Source: Zonotrichia leucophrys gambelii
Taxonomy: Eukaryota; Chordata; Aves; Passeriformes; Passerellidae
DNA: 64,000 nucleotides
Reading direction: 5' to 3'
Assembly: GCF_028769735.1 (NCBI RefSeq)
Contig: NC_088169.1
Coordinates: 42,933,229-42,997,228, forward strand
The position numbers and the translations under genes were made by a program. Positions 50,231 through 62,725 of the stretch are shown here, one piece after another. Position 1 is the stretch's first letter; each line of letters starts with the position of its first letter. The notes beneath the pieces were generated by a model that was not told where the DNA came from, did no database searches, and was given only the letters and a program-made list of their open reading frames with translations.

Positions 50231-53200
50231 GAGAAATTCAGTTTTCAAAGGCAAACAGCAGTGGGGTTAACCTGTTCCACAAATTTCTCATTTATGAGCA
50301 TGTGAGAATATAAGACCAAAAAGAGGCTATTTATAGTGTTGAGAGTGCTCAGGACTCCAGATTTCATTTTCATCTGAATGGGTGCCTCATATCAGTCAAT
50401 ATCCAGGGAATATAATCACAGAATAATCTATTTTGAGGGAATTGAGCCCTGTCTTTGAAAACTTCAAACAACAATGCTTATTAGAACACAATTCTGTAAG
50501 GGTAAAGTGTGAATCATAAAAAAAAAAAAAAGAAAAATGCTTTTTATTCTGGTTAAAAAAGAAAAAAAAAAAGAAAATATGTTCAGGTAACTATCTCCAT
50601 CCTCATGTAAATTGGATTCATTAGTATTTTTGTAATCTTTTGGGAAAAGCTGATAATAGGAGCTACATTGTTTATGCAAATAATATCCAAATATGCAAAA
50701 TGGACAGCACCAGGTTATAAATTAAACTTCAGCAAGCTGATTAGCTTGATTCTATCTTTAGAAAGCAGAAAACATCATTAAAAACATTCACTCTATACTA
50801 AAAAATTAGATCCTTTTTTTCTAGTAAAATTGTTGTGATAGTACATACACCACATAGGAAAGTAATCTTAACCTAATTTTAAATCTTTCTTATTCTTCAA
50901 TTTGGAATTGATTTTGAATAACTGGAACTTCTTTGACAATACCCATCTTCCAAAGGATAAGCACAATTTGATCTTTAAGTAAAATAAACCAAATCTGTGC
51001 AGCAGCTAGAAGTCATCTGAATTCTGAGTTCACTATGTAGTAATATCATCCTTTCCAAAGAAAAACACGAAAAAATATCTATATTGAAATAATTTTACGG
51101 TTTAACAAAACAAACTCATCAGAAAATATTCACAAAAGTTTGTCAGCTTATTTTCTCATTCATTGCCTTTAGGAGGAAGTGCAGAAAAACCGGGAGATAA
51201 CATTTTAATCAACTATGAATTTTTATGCATATGCTTTAAGTTGTGTAAAGAGTAATGGTCTTGGCTGCTGAATCTTGACCCTCCTATAAACTGAATCTCC
51301 TTCTACAAAACCAGTACAAAATCTTCATTCCTTTCAAGATTTGAATCAAAAGCTCAAAATTAAGACACATTATTGAAAATTGTAGTGACCATACGATTGG
51401 CCTTCAAAATCAAACTTATCTTTCTGCTTTCTTATGTCTATTATTTTAGTTTTACAAATTCCCTACTCATCATAACTCATAAAATAAAAAAATATTAAAT
51501 ATACAGGAGGAAATACATCCCATCATGATTTCAAGGCTGGGAAAAAACCAGCATGACCAAGTATGTTTAACACAGAGAACAATCAATGAGAGACACAAAC
51601 TTGCATCAGCAGTGGGCCACAATGAATTGTGAAATTCAGTCTCAGTGCCAGTAGCTGGTTTTGGAAAAATTGTTGATCCTAACTGTGAGAACTGCCAAAA
51701 CTCTTCAACAGGAAAAGTGTAAAACACAGTTTGACCCCCTTCATGTCAAATGTGTAATATCATAGATCTAACCCAAGAATTGTATTTTCATTTTTCTGTG
51801 AGCAAATAGAATGAGTTTTTCACCAAGCTATAAATAGAAGGAATGATAAACCAGTACACCAGCAAGAAAGTTGTTCCTTCCTATATCTGACAGTTTTATA
51901 TTTCCAAATAGAGCCCTAGTGGTATCAATGTCCTTTCCTGTCCAAAAAGTTACTTCAAAAAGTATTAATAATTTTTTTTAAAAGTTTAGTATGCTGTAAT
52001 AATTCTGCAAGCTTCTAAACTTAGCAGGTTTAATACAGAGTGGAAAAGTCGCGCATCTCAATAAAAAGAAAATAATAAAAAAATTAAAAACAAATTTGTA
52101 CATATGATAAAGTGCACCTTATTCCAGTTTTCCAGTTTCCTAAACTCTGGAAAACAAATTAGTTCTGAGTTTCTGGGGTTTTGCTACTCTCAGTCCAGCA
52201 TTGATTTTACCCCTAACTAATACTTAAGCAATTTTAGCTTGAGAGTGACTTATTTTTAGTTTGTCATCCTAACAAGAATTGAAATAATGTTTTTCTTTAT
52301 TTTTTTGTGCAGTCTGCATATGTACATTCTATTTTTAGAACAAGAGTGTTTTATTTAGACATCCATGAAGTGTTGCTATTTCAGATGTTATTATTTTTCC
52401 ATCTTGAACTGAAAAAGAATTCCAGACTACCTGTTCAAATCAAATTGGGGGCGGCAGAGATCTTTTCCTACTTAAACATATTTCTTGGGATGATTATGGT
52501 ACTGAAGAATTTGGAACAGGGGATCAATATTACTACCATTATATTTACATATGTCTTTGGAAAACATGGCTGCTTTGAAAGACACAATAAGCAAAAAGAG
52601 AATAAAGAAGAGAATTAGATCTAAATAGGTTTCCTTTTGTGATTATGGGATGCAAGCATTAGGAACTTCTGTTCCATGCTGCTAACCATTTCACTACTGT
52701 CTACCAATAAAACAACAACTAGGAGTCAAAAAGGCAACATGGCAAGTAATAATACTACAGCAATTAAAGCTCTCAGATGTAAGAATATGCAAGTGTTTCT
52801 CAACATAAATACAAGTTATATTTTCAGATTTACAGCTGGATGACTTGGGATGAGAGGATTTGACTGCCTTTCAATAACTCAAGTACTCTACAGTCATACT
52901 GTCCAACTCACAAAGCATGTAGAAGTATAAACAGGGAAAGCCTATCAAAAGCAAAGATTAGCCTCCACTCTGGAAAGACAGCTAAGCCAAAAAAATTGCA
53001 GTTTATAATAAGATCATGTTTATCCATAATATGCAAAACCAGCAGGAATTAATAGCTCCATTATACTCGGACCTAGAGGCATGGAAATAAATACCAGACC
53101 CAGAGCCCAGTGGCAGCTTTCTGAAGTTCAAAGTGTCAAAGTGGCCAAGCACTAGACCAGCTGTATCTAATGTTACTAACTTCAGTTATGTTCCAGAAAA

Positions 53201-56200
53201 ACTAAAGAATGTATAAATGCTTACTAACAACTCCCTTACAACACAGCTTCTGGTTTCTTCAGGCAGCATTTCTGATCTGCATCTCTCTCCCATTCTGCCC
53301 AGTCCAGTGTCCTCTAGGATTTTTGATAGTGGGCTTTTAGATCATCTTGAGGCTTCCTGCCCTGTTTGCCTACCTGATTTGATAATGAGGCTCAGTAGCC
53401 CTCTGTAAATGTGTACCAGCTGAGGATAGACTGATAAAATTGATCTTCTCCTGTGAGGTGCTAAAAATCTTCTCTTGAGATCCTGACATTGGTCACAAAT
53501 CTCTACTGACAGTGCCTGAGGACTTTATCCAGGCAGTAGAAGGAGAGCTTTCCTTCATCTTGGAGATTGCCAGGCTGACTTGGCAATCCTGCAAGATCTT
53601 TTACATCACTCATGGGAAAAACAGAACCAGCTCCTGTTTCTTAAAAAAAGCATTGACACATACAAATACAGGATAATCTAACCACTGTGGATTTGAGTGT
53701 TTTGGAGGCTCCTCCAAGTGCATTCATGAGGAGAAATTAATAGAGAATGATATACGGGCTCCCTCAGCTCATCTGTAGGACAAGTAGCTTTTACTGAAAG
53801 GTAGGGGCTTTCTGTTTACATACATCATATCAGTGTGTAGGGACTTGCGTTTTTGGTTGTTGGTTGGGTTTTTTGGTTTGGTTTGACTTTTTAATCAGTT
53901 TTTTGTAAAGATCCTAGCTAGACTTCTTGTTGGAAGACTGAAAGACTCCAGTGAGCTGATGAAGGATCAGGAGAACATAGCAGTGACACGCTTTCCAATT
54001 TTCAAGACTTTTATTCATAAAATAATTAAACCATTCAACCACAAAATAAAAAGCCTGGAGTCTATTCCCTGCTCAGATAAAACGATATCAGAGCATCATC
54101 TCACAGTGAAGAAACATCTCTTGTTTTCTGGCCCCTGCAACTTAATATTCCTCAACTGCCACAGCCTCTTCATCTTTATATTCTATACTGCCATAGCCTC
54201 ATTGTATAGAATGGAAAATAGTTTCTCTCTTGATGCTTTAATAGCAGCTTTAAGATGGGGATTTGTCACTCCTTATTTTGAAGGAGGACATCACCCACAT
54301 CGGTTTGCTAAGCTAGTGGGTATATTCATCCTTAGAATTTTTTTAAGGAAATAATTTGCCTTTGGTAATGTCTGTGTACAAGATGTGTTTCAAGCACAGC
54401 TACTTCATCGGGCTTGCAGGGATCTTCATCTTCTTGCAGGAATCTAAAGTGCTGCTGCTGCAAAGCCAACTTGATGGTGAAACCCTCAGATGTAGACAAA
54501 GTAGTGCCCAGGTATAAGTGCTTGTAGAGGTGGCCAACTCTTTATTTTGCACCTGGGCATTTAAATTTGCCTTATACTGGTTTAAGAAGAATGAGCCTTC
54601 TTGATGCTGGTCCAGATTTGTCTTCGGACTCACCTGTTTTCAGTCCAGCACGTCTTTGTCAAGGACAAGCAAATATGGAACAAATAGGTCAGTGCTTTGT
54701 TTGACTATCACAGGATCATTTTACACTACTTCAGATTTGCCAATGGAGCAGTAAAAAAGGAAGATTTTCTCGGCTATGTAAATTCCTTAAAAGCTTACTG
54801 GAATTGAGTAGAAGATCTAATGAGAATTGTTTCAAAATGCAGAAATAAACAGAGTTAACGTGCTTTAGAAAATTTTACTGTTTCTTTGGGAATAATCTGC
54901 ATAGAAAGAAGGAATTGAAATCTGCAGAAAGCACTCATAATGCAATTGCTAGCCAGTTAAGTCAGACTAGAGGCAGTGGTGTTAAGAGATGGGTAATCAG
55001 TGATAGTCATTTACTGATAGTAATTTATTTTTCTCAGTTTCATGATAACTAAGGCATCTAATGGAATGGAAAAGATGTTCAGTCTTTGAGTTTTCAGATT
55101 CTGATGGGATGATATTTTCATTTGGAAAGGAACTTTTATATTATTGATAAATGCAGAAACATTTACCAATAATTTAAAAAAATACATATGACGTTGAAGA
55201 AATTATGAAGAGAATTCCTACTAACTCTAATGAATTTTATCACAAATGAAGTTTCACCTTTGATTAAAGTTGAGGTCAAGTCCAAATTAAGAACTTGTAC
55301 CTTACAGTGTTTTTATTCCATCTGAAATAATTATTTAGCTGACATCAAGAGGAGTAGGTGGTGATATGGAGCATGTTCTGACGTTGACTAAGCCCTTGGC
55401 CACAAAGGAAATGTGAAATTCCACATGTAAGTTGCATGAGTACATGAAATTCATAACTAATGTAAGGTTTTAACATGAAAAACACTGTAAATCCAAAAAT
55501 AATTTCTTTTTTTTCATTGCAGTCCCCTTTCTACCTTTGCTTTTCCCAAAAGAGAGAGAAGTAAAGAATGTTCCTATAGACTTAATTTTACCAGGCTTCC
55601 TCCAGGCTATCCATTTCTTGCTAATTAAAGATCTCACAGGTCTCACTGAGAGTTCCAGAGGCTCCAATAAGTAAAAGAGAAACAATTGATTATTATACTA
55701 TTATAATAAGTTATTATAATATTTAAAGAGAACATCAGAGGCAAGTGATGCAGACTGTCTTGCTTCCAGACCTCTTGATTCTATCTGTCCCTACAGCAGT
55801 TTTGTCTTGGAAACAGCTAGCTGGAGCAGCCCATAAAAGACATGAAGGAATGGTTTAAAACATAAGTGCCACAGATGATGAAGGACTAAGTTATAAGTTC
55901 TGTCCTGACAGTGTTTGTTGGCATTGCCCAGAATTTTGATCAGTGTGACATTCAGAATGGTGCCAAACTTCAAAACACCAACTTTGTATCAAAATTTGGA
56001 CAATGGTAGGGCCTAAACCCAGTAGAAGGTACAGTGTTAGATGATTTAGCACCTCATTTTCAAGTATCTGGCATATTCAGTAGGATCCACATCCTCCTGC
56101 ATAAGCAACCCTTCCCAGAAGCATTAATAAAGGACTCCAAAAGGCATGGGGCTACAGAAAGTTTCTGTTGAGCTACCCATAATTTCAAAAATCTGGTTTG

Positions 56201-57942
56201 TCCTACTGGGTCTCTAATGAAGAAGAGTGATAGTTTTCTGCCTGATATTAGCCGTGTGCTGTATCTGTAGATAGCATGAGAACTGGGGAAAATGGATGTA
56301 TCTGTGGCCCTTACCAGTTGCCTGCCTATCTCAGTTTGGTCTTGGATGCAGTGTCCTAAGGGGTCTTTGGAGCTGAAACTCTCCTCTCTCTCACACACTC
56401 CATGTTTTGGTGCTTGCTCAAAGCCTGGATACAAGACTAATTTAAACTTGAGTGCAGGTAGTCATAACAACAGAATATGAGAACTAAGATGTGGTTTCTT
56501 GGCAGATTAGGACCACACAAATCACATCTGACACTATTTTTGTCCCTTTTGTTTCCTGAGCTATTATGGTTATATGGCCAGACAAGCAATTTCTTCAGGC
56601 AACTGACTTGGCTTAAAAAATATTTTTTCATGTTAGCTTTTGAGTGATTGTTCACAATCACATGGCAAGAATCCCAAGGATGAACTTCTTTTCACTGGGA
56701 TGACTGACAAAAAGAGTATAACTACTCTGTAAGGTGCATGCAGTCTCTGGACAGAAAGATCTTTTTATTGCATTGAACTTTCTTGAAAGCTAATTTTGAG
56801 GTAACAGACCCAGGAAAATGAAAGCATCAGTTTTGACATCTGAAGGTAAATTGTTAAAATACCAATATATGGAAGACTATGCAGCTAATTAACTTTTACA
56901 GCCAATATATAAGCAATTAACTTTTTCACATTTACCATATGTTTATCCTCCTGCAGGGAGTATTTCCAGGAGGAAATCATAATGGGAAATAGCTCTGCTT
57001 TTATATGGGAATAAGATCTGTTGATGATAGCTACAAATTCTTACATAGCTCATGATATCTTCAAGGGAAGGTGCTGTTGAAATCTAAGAAGTGAAGCATA
57101 GGAATTCAGCAATTAATTTCATGATTTCACACTGTTCATTTCCATAGGTGGTTAACTATAAATGGTCCTTTGTCTTTTCCTTAGAAAAATTCAAAGCAGT
57201 CAGTATCAGCAGTACTCAGGAAAGAGCAGCGCATCAATTTAACAAGACTTTAGCTGAATTAATTGCCACACAGAGGTACAGTGTGCTTCTAAGTTCCCAG
57301 ATTACACCTCCCAGGAATAACCACATATTACCTGTCTACAGTAAATGTACAGTCCCAGGTCATGGCTAAGCCCTTCTTAAGAGATGTATTCAAGTTTATT
57401 TTTAATGTTGGGACTTGTGTCCTAAAATACTGATAAATATCTGCTCTTTCAACACAACCAGTTGTGGCAAATATTTCAGTTGTAGATAATTGTTATACTA
57501 GTGGCTAGTGCTCCTGCAGTCCTCCTCTCTTCACTACAGTAACCAAATGACATTTATCCTGGGGTAGCAGTAGCAGAATATTTATTGGGAGAGCAAAGAA
57601 TAAGAAAATGAAGGGTTATTTTAGTTATGTCTGCCTTAATCTTTGATCCTAGAATTGGACTGTATTATTAAAAATATTATTTAAATATCTGACATGGTTT
57701 CTGTCCAAGTATATAAATATAAAAATACTAATTTTACAATTATCAGTATTTGAAAAATGTGAATGGAAATTTTCTGATTGCAACACTGTGCTGTGACAGT
57801 GAAAATATAATATCTAAGATAAATAAGACAGGATTTTTTAAATGTTTGTTTCATATTAAATTTTTCTCCAAATAGCTGTGGGAAATGTATTTCTCATGTG
57901 TCAAACTGCTGTGTTTCCTCCCTTTTCTTTTTGAAACATGTT

Positions 57943-57984
57943 AACTATGCTAATCTGACTAATAACTATGATAATCTGACTAAT
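57943..57984. repeat. Two-copy 21-bp tandem repeat
   Basis: The 21-base unit starting AACTATG and ending CTGACTAAT occurs twice head to tail (57943-57963, 57964-57984) with a single C/A difference. Confidence 0.9.
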
Positions 57985-60771
57985 CTACACTTTCTTTTTG
58001 TCATATGAGAACATTAGTTTAATTTTCAAGTTATTGATCTCTTTCTGGTTTTATTGGAGATAAATATTCAAAAGAAACAGTATGTTAAAACTCTTAATTT
58101 AAAATATGACATATATTGGTTTGAAGACAGAACAATTAATTCTGAAAATAGATCTTTTAATGTTTTTTATTTAAATCAGTCTAAATTAGTGAATTATTTT
58201 GACTACTCCAAAGTGTCACTCCTTGCTGAATTAAATATTGAGCACTGACATTGGTCATGTATCACCATATTAATTTGCTATTTCAGAAATGTTATTTTCT
58301 CTCTCCCTCATTTAGAATATTCTCTAAATATTTCATTTTGGAAAAATAAATTCTTGGTGCTAAGTGTTTAAATTTGAATGTCTTGAAACACTTCATGATA
58401 GAAGAGAATATATCTTTATCACCTTGGAGTTTCTCAAAGCACATTGTTGAATAAGATTTAAACCCGTAATTTTCTTGATAAACTGCATAATTTGGAAACT
58501 GATCCTGAATTCAAACAGGGAACAGTTCTCCAAATTTTGCATTACTTCACCAAAATAAGAATGCTAGCCTTGGTAGCATTATGCAAAAATGTGTTAGGAT
58601 CGAAGATAAACAACAGTGACTAATGCAATGCAATTGCAAAAAATGTAATTATCGTTTTTTATCAGGAAATAAAAATAGGAAAACTATTTTTTTAGTCCCT
58701 CCACAGGATGTACCCCTTTTTGCTTTTTTGTTAGAGCTCCTTTCTGTGTGGTCATGGCAGAAATGCTTTCACCTGCACTGTAGAGTAGATAAGCACCAGG
58801 CAGAGAGTCCAGAAGGCTGCAGCTGTAATGGTCCCTCAGTGAAATGCTCCTGTAATGCAGCACAAGCATGCTAAGGTACAACTGCGAGAGCTAGATGTGA
58901 AGGAAAACATTTTCCATCTGTAAAATACACAGACTGTGTGGGGTTTAATTTTAATTTAAGAGATTTACTTTACAATATGAAAATGTCCCAATTTAAACAC
59001 TGAGGAAACCACAGAATCTGCATTTTGGAACTTTTAAAGGGCAAATATTTTGTCAGGGACTATAGATAGAGTTAATGGAAATCAAGAACAGAACCAGAAA
59101 TATTTCTAGATACTTGTAACCAAATTTATTGCCAGATTTTTGTCTGTGAATATCTTTTCAAAGGTAGCACATTAATCACATTAACAAAACCAGGCATTTA
59201 AAACTGCCTTGAGACACACTGAGAATAATTTTTTGACATTTAAGTATGTGCTTACCCTTTTGTTCCATAACATTTACAATAAGCTTATGGTTTTCCCCTC
59301 AAGTTTCATATCTACAGTAACATAAAAGCAAATGCATCTGTTAATTATGCATTCATTATGTCTGTTTGTTAATTAATCTTGAAAATAAAATGGCAAGGAA
59401 ATTGAAGGTCTGCAATAAAAATGTTTGCAAATTGGAATTGGAGCTATCAGAGAACTGTCTATATGACAGTCAAAAGCACTATTTTTTTTAAATTTTCCAA
59501 GTTGATTTTAATGGCTGTGTCAGAATGAAACCTATTCATCGATCAAAAGTGACTGTAAGAGGACTGAATTAGTCTTTTGTCATGAATTTTCTGAATGAGC
59601 ACTCAGCAGTCATGGATGTTAAGGCCCAGACAGAAGATACATTACTCGAGTTCCAAGTTCAGGAGTTGACTCTTGTTCACTTGTCAAATAACTTGGTGCA
59701 ATCTTTCTTTAATCCTACACATACTTTTTCATTATGGGATTAACTCTTGCAGTTCTCTGATACGGCAATTTGTTTGGCTCAAATATTCTTGGTGTTTGTT
59801 GTCTCAAATAGCAATTCAAGACTTTCCACTAATAAAGCAAAATTTAAAAAAAAATTCTACTTTTGTTTAGGCAGAAAAATATTTTGAAAAAGATAGCAAT
59901 ATAGCTGCAGATAGAGAGTCTGCTTTATTTTTACGGACATAATACTCAGTCTTTCAGGACAAAGTCATCTGTTGCACAGAATGTGCCACAAGTGAAGATT
60001 CATTTTATATATTTAGCAAATATCCACATTCTTGCTGTCAAAGTGTCCTTAATGGACACGTAGCTTTGTGAAACAGTTCTTCCACTTCACTTTGAATTTG
60101 TCCATCCCTAAATATTCAATTGCATCAAGAGCTTATTCCTGTACTCATTTATTTAAAACCAACTACTAATGATGAAGAACTTTAATTGCCAGCAGCCTTT
60201 TTCACTACACTGCTTTAGGAAAAAATGCAAAAAACTGATTACTGAATATGTTTGTTAACCACAAACTGATCACAAATATATTTGTTAATAATAATGAAAC
60301 ACACCAGGAAAGTGCATCTTTTCTTCTGTTATGGGAAGATACACAAAATGCAGTTACAACTTCATTTAGGAAAGCAAATGGCTAAGTTAACTTCAGAATA
60401 TAATTAAATAGAATCCCCAAAAGTCATATAATCTCATAAAATTGTGTCATAAAATGTGATAATCCACAGGGGAATCCTGATGCTGGATTTCTTTCTTGAT
60501 ACATGTAGCTGAAGTACATGTCTACTACAGTTTGTCTTTTTCTCATTTGCACTTGGTTTGACAAAACTGAGATTTTAAGTCTTGTTGTATACCCCTTTTT
60601 CTTCAATCCACAACATTATAAGATTTGATGACTAAACCGCCATTCTTCTTTACATTTGTTTCTGAAATTCTTCCCTTGACATGTCATGCTCTTTATATGA
60701 CTTCTGCTGAAAACATTCCTCAAAACCTAACACCTTGATTCAATATTTATTACCTTCTGTTGCCTCATTCA

Positions 60772-61275
60772 CAGAATCACAAAAGCACAGAATTTTTAGG
60801 GTTGAGAGGGACCTCTGGAGATCATCTAGACCAATCCCCCTACCAAGGCAGGGTCACCTGGAGCAGGATACACTGGGACATATCCAGGTGGGTTTTGACA
60901 GTGTTCAGAGAGGGTCTCTGTGACCCCTGCCTTGGCAGCCTGTTCCAATGCTCTGCCACCCTCAGTGTAAAGTAGTTCTTCCTCATTTGAGGTGAAACTT
61001 CCTGTGTTTTAGTTTATGGCTATTGCTCCTTATCCTGTCTCTGGGCACCACTGTAAAGAGTCTGGCACCATCCTCTTGTCACACACCTTTGAGCTATTCA
61101 TGTGCATTGATGAGATTTCCTCTCAGTCTTCTCTTCTCTAGACTAAACAGGACCAGATTCAGCAGTGTCTCCCCATAGGAGAGATGCTCCAGACCTCTCA
61201 GCATCTTTGTGGCCTCCTGCTCCAGGAGTTCCTTGTATTTCTTCAGCTTTCATTCCAATGACTGCAGATTGGGCA
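60772..61275 (-). mobile_element. CR1 retroposon fragment with 3' end, about 500 bp
   Basis: It begins with the complement of the CR1 3' octamers (ACAGAATCACAAAAGCACAG). It then runs through AGAGGGACCTCTGGAGATCA, GGCAGCCTGTTCCAATGCTC, AGTTCTTCCTCATTTGAGGT, TCTCTGGGCACCACTG, TTGATGAGATTTCCTCTCAG-like text and CATAGGAGAGATGCTCCAG. The wording after the 3' end differs from the copy at 17.4 kb, so this is another CR1 subfamily. It is 5'-truncated near 61275 and has no coding frame. It lies in the gene's upstream flank. Confidence 0.92.
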
Positions 61276-62151
61276 GGACTAGAGAGTGTTTAAAATAGGA
61301 TAGATGTGCATAACTTTTGCACTCAGATTTTTTGTTATACTAGGGGCAATTATGGTCATAAATCTGTGCATACATCAATTTAAATTAAGAACTAAGGAAC
61401 CTACATGTAGATATTTAATCCTTTCTCTCATCTTATATTTCTCTCCGTGCCATACTTCATTTTTACTTATTAGCTTAATCATTGTTTCTCTTCTATGACT
61501 TTATAGCAGTTCACCACTTAGAGACCAAATAAATCAGAACTTTTTTTTCATATTTAATTTAATGTAATTTTAATGTGGTTATTTATAGGTGTAGTATTAT
61601 TAAAGTTGTGGTGCAATTAGTTCAGATAACTTTGCACCAAAGCCTTTTTTTAATATAAAGAAGGCATGTCAGTGTCGTTTTAAAAATAGGTAATACACAA
61701 TAGGAGACAAATCTTTGGGTTTGATTTTTCTTCAGTTCTATTGTGCACCAGCTTTCCTTTATTTCTATCATTCATTTTTTAATTAGTTGTATTACAGCAA
61801 TAATTAACAGTTGTAGGCAACTTGAAACAAACATTCCTAACAATGTTAAGAAACAGAGATGTTTTGAACAGTTTAGTGGGGGTTGCCTGAATGCATGGAT
61901 GGCTAGGTTCAGGATACCACAAAATAAAATTCAATGTACCTATATAGTTTCTCTGAAAAACAAATAGTTCATATTTGGGCTAAGAATGGGCAGTCATGTA
62001 AGGAATTCAGAGAAGCAGGGATTTTGCAAGAGAACTTAGAATGAATATTTTTGGCCAATACTGCCATTTTCTAGGCAAAAAAAAAAGATCGTTAATGGAA
62101 GTGAGAGATGAAAAAGATGAAATCAAGTTGTTTACTTGTTTTCTTTTGCAG

Positions 62152-62197
62152 ATGGATAAGGAAAGAACAGCTAAGAAACATTATGCATAAGAAATCT
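62152..62197 (+). other. Candidate 46-bp exon flanked by strong splice signals
   Basis: A pyrimidine-rich acceptor (TTTACTTGTTTTCTTTTGCAG) shortened here to its last bases TTCTTTTGCAG ends at 62151. A donor GTAAGTAA starts at 62198. The enclosed 46 bases open with ATG and contain an in-frame stop, so any product would be non-coding or a 5' exon. The strand is opposite to GPC6. It is only a splice-motif prediction; chance occurrence is quite possible. Confidence 0.25.
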
Positions 62198-62379
62198 GTA
62201 AGTAATAAAGGCAGTTTTCTATTTATTAGCTATAACTGACATTATAACCACTTCTCTGGCAAAAGTTGTGTCAGTTATTTCCTGCCATACAATTGTATTG
62301 CTTTCTTCTGCTGCCTATTTTTGTACATTTAGGCTTCATTATTCACTTTTGATCTTTTTATTGACCAAGTGACCTTCAA

Positions 62380-62725
62380 GGCTCATGGAACTGGCAGAGG
62401 CAGTTGGGCTGAAGTGGGAGCTGAAGATGAAATGCCGACAGGGGCAGACCTTGGAGGCACGACTGGAGCCTTAATGGGCCGGTGCCAGCGTGGGCTGCGC
62501 TGGCTGCATGACAATTGCCGAGGAACCCTGCACAATGCACAGTCTCAAAATTTCTCTCGAGGTGAACTGGGAAAGTCATTTGAAAGCAGCCTGGGAAGAG
62601 ATATGGCTTAGAGTAGAAATGAAGCCTCAATCTGGTCCAGGGCGTGGATTAATGCGAGGAAGAATGCACGGCTTCAAGGCTGACCAGACTGTCCCAGGGA
62701 TCAAATGCCAGTCAGGGCTGTAGTT
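62380..62725. other. CpG-enriched unique block in the upstream flank
   Basis: Roughly ten CG dinucleotides and a clearly higher GC content stand out from the CpG-poor neighbourhood. Frames of 77-84 codons exist on both strands, but none resembles a family I know. It could be a small regulatory element, an exon of a non-coding RNA or an old retrocopy. Confidence 0.4.

Larger units (their letters stand above)
48351..60771. other. Upstream flank of GPC6, no gene recognised
   Basis: About 12 kb of AT-rich intergenic DNA. The largest frame (131 codons, 53959-54354, plus) has no recognised domain. The 59270-59640 stretch is a candidate conserved non-coding element. No repeat family is recognised. 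Confidence 0.65.

Noticed and set aside
53959..54354. 131-codon frame, plus strand
   Set aside because: Long for AT-rich DNA, but no domain, transmembrane pattern or family resemblance was recognised. Likely chance.
54400..54700. Possible processed pseudogene on the minus strand
   Set aside because: One frame reads somewhat protein-like (LQQQHFRFLQEDEDPC) but matches no family I can name. There is no A tail or continuous frame, so it is not supported. A translated search would settle it.
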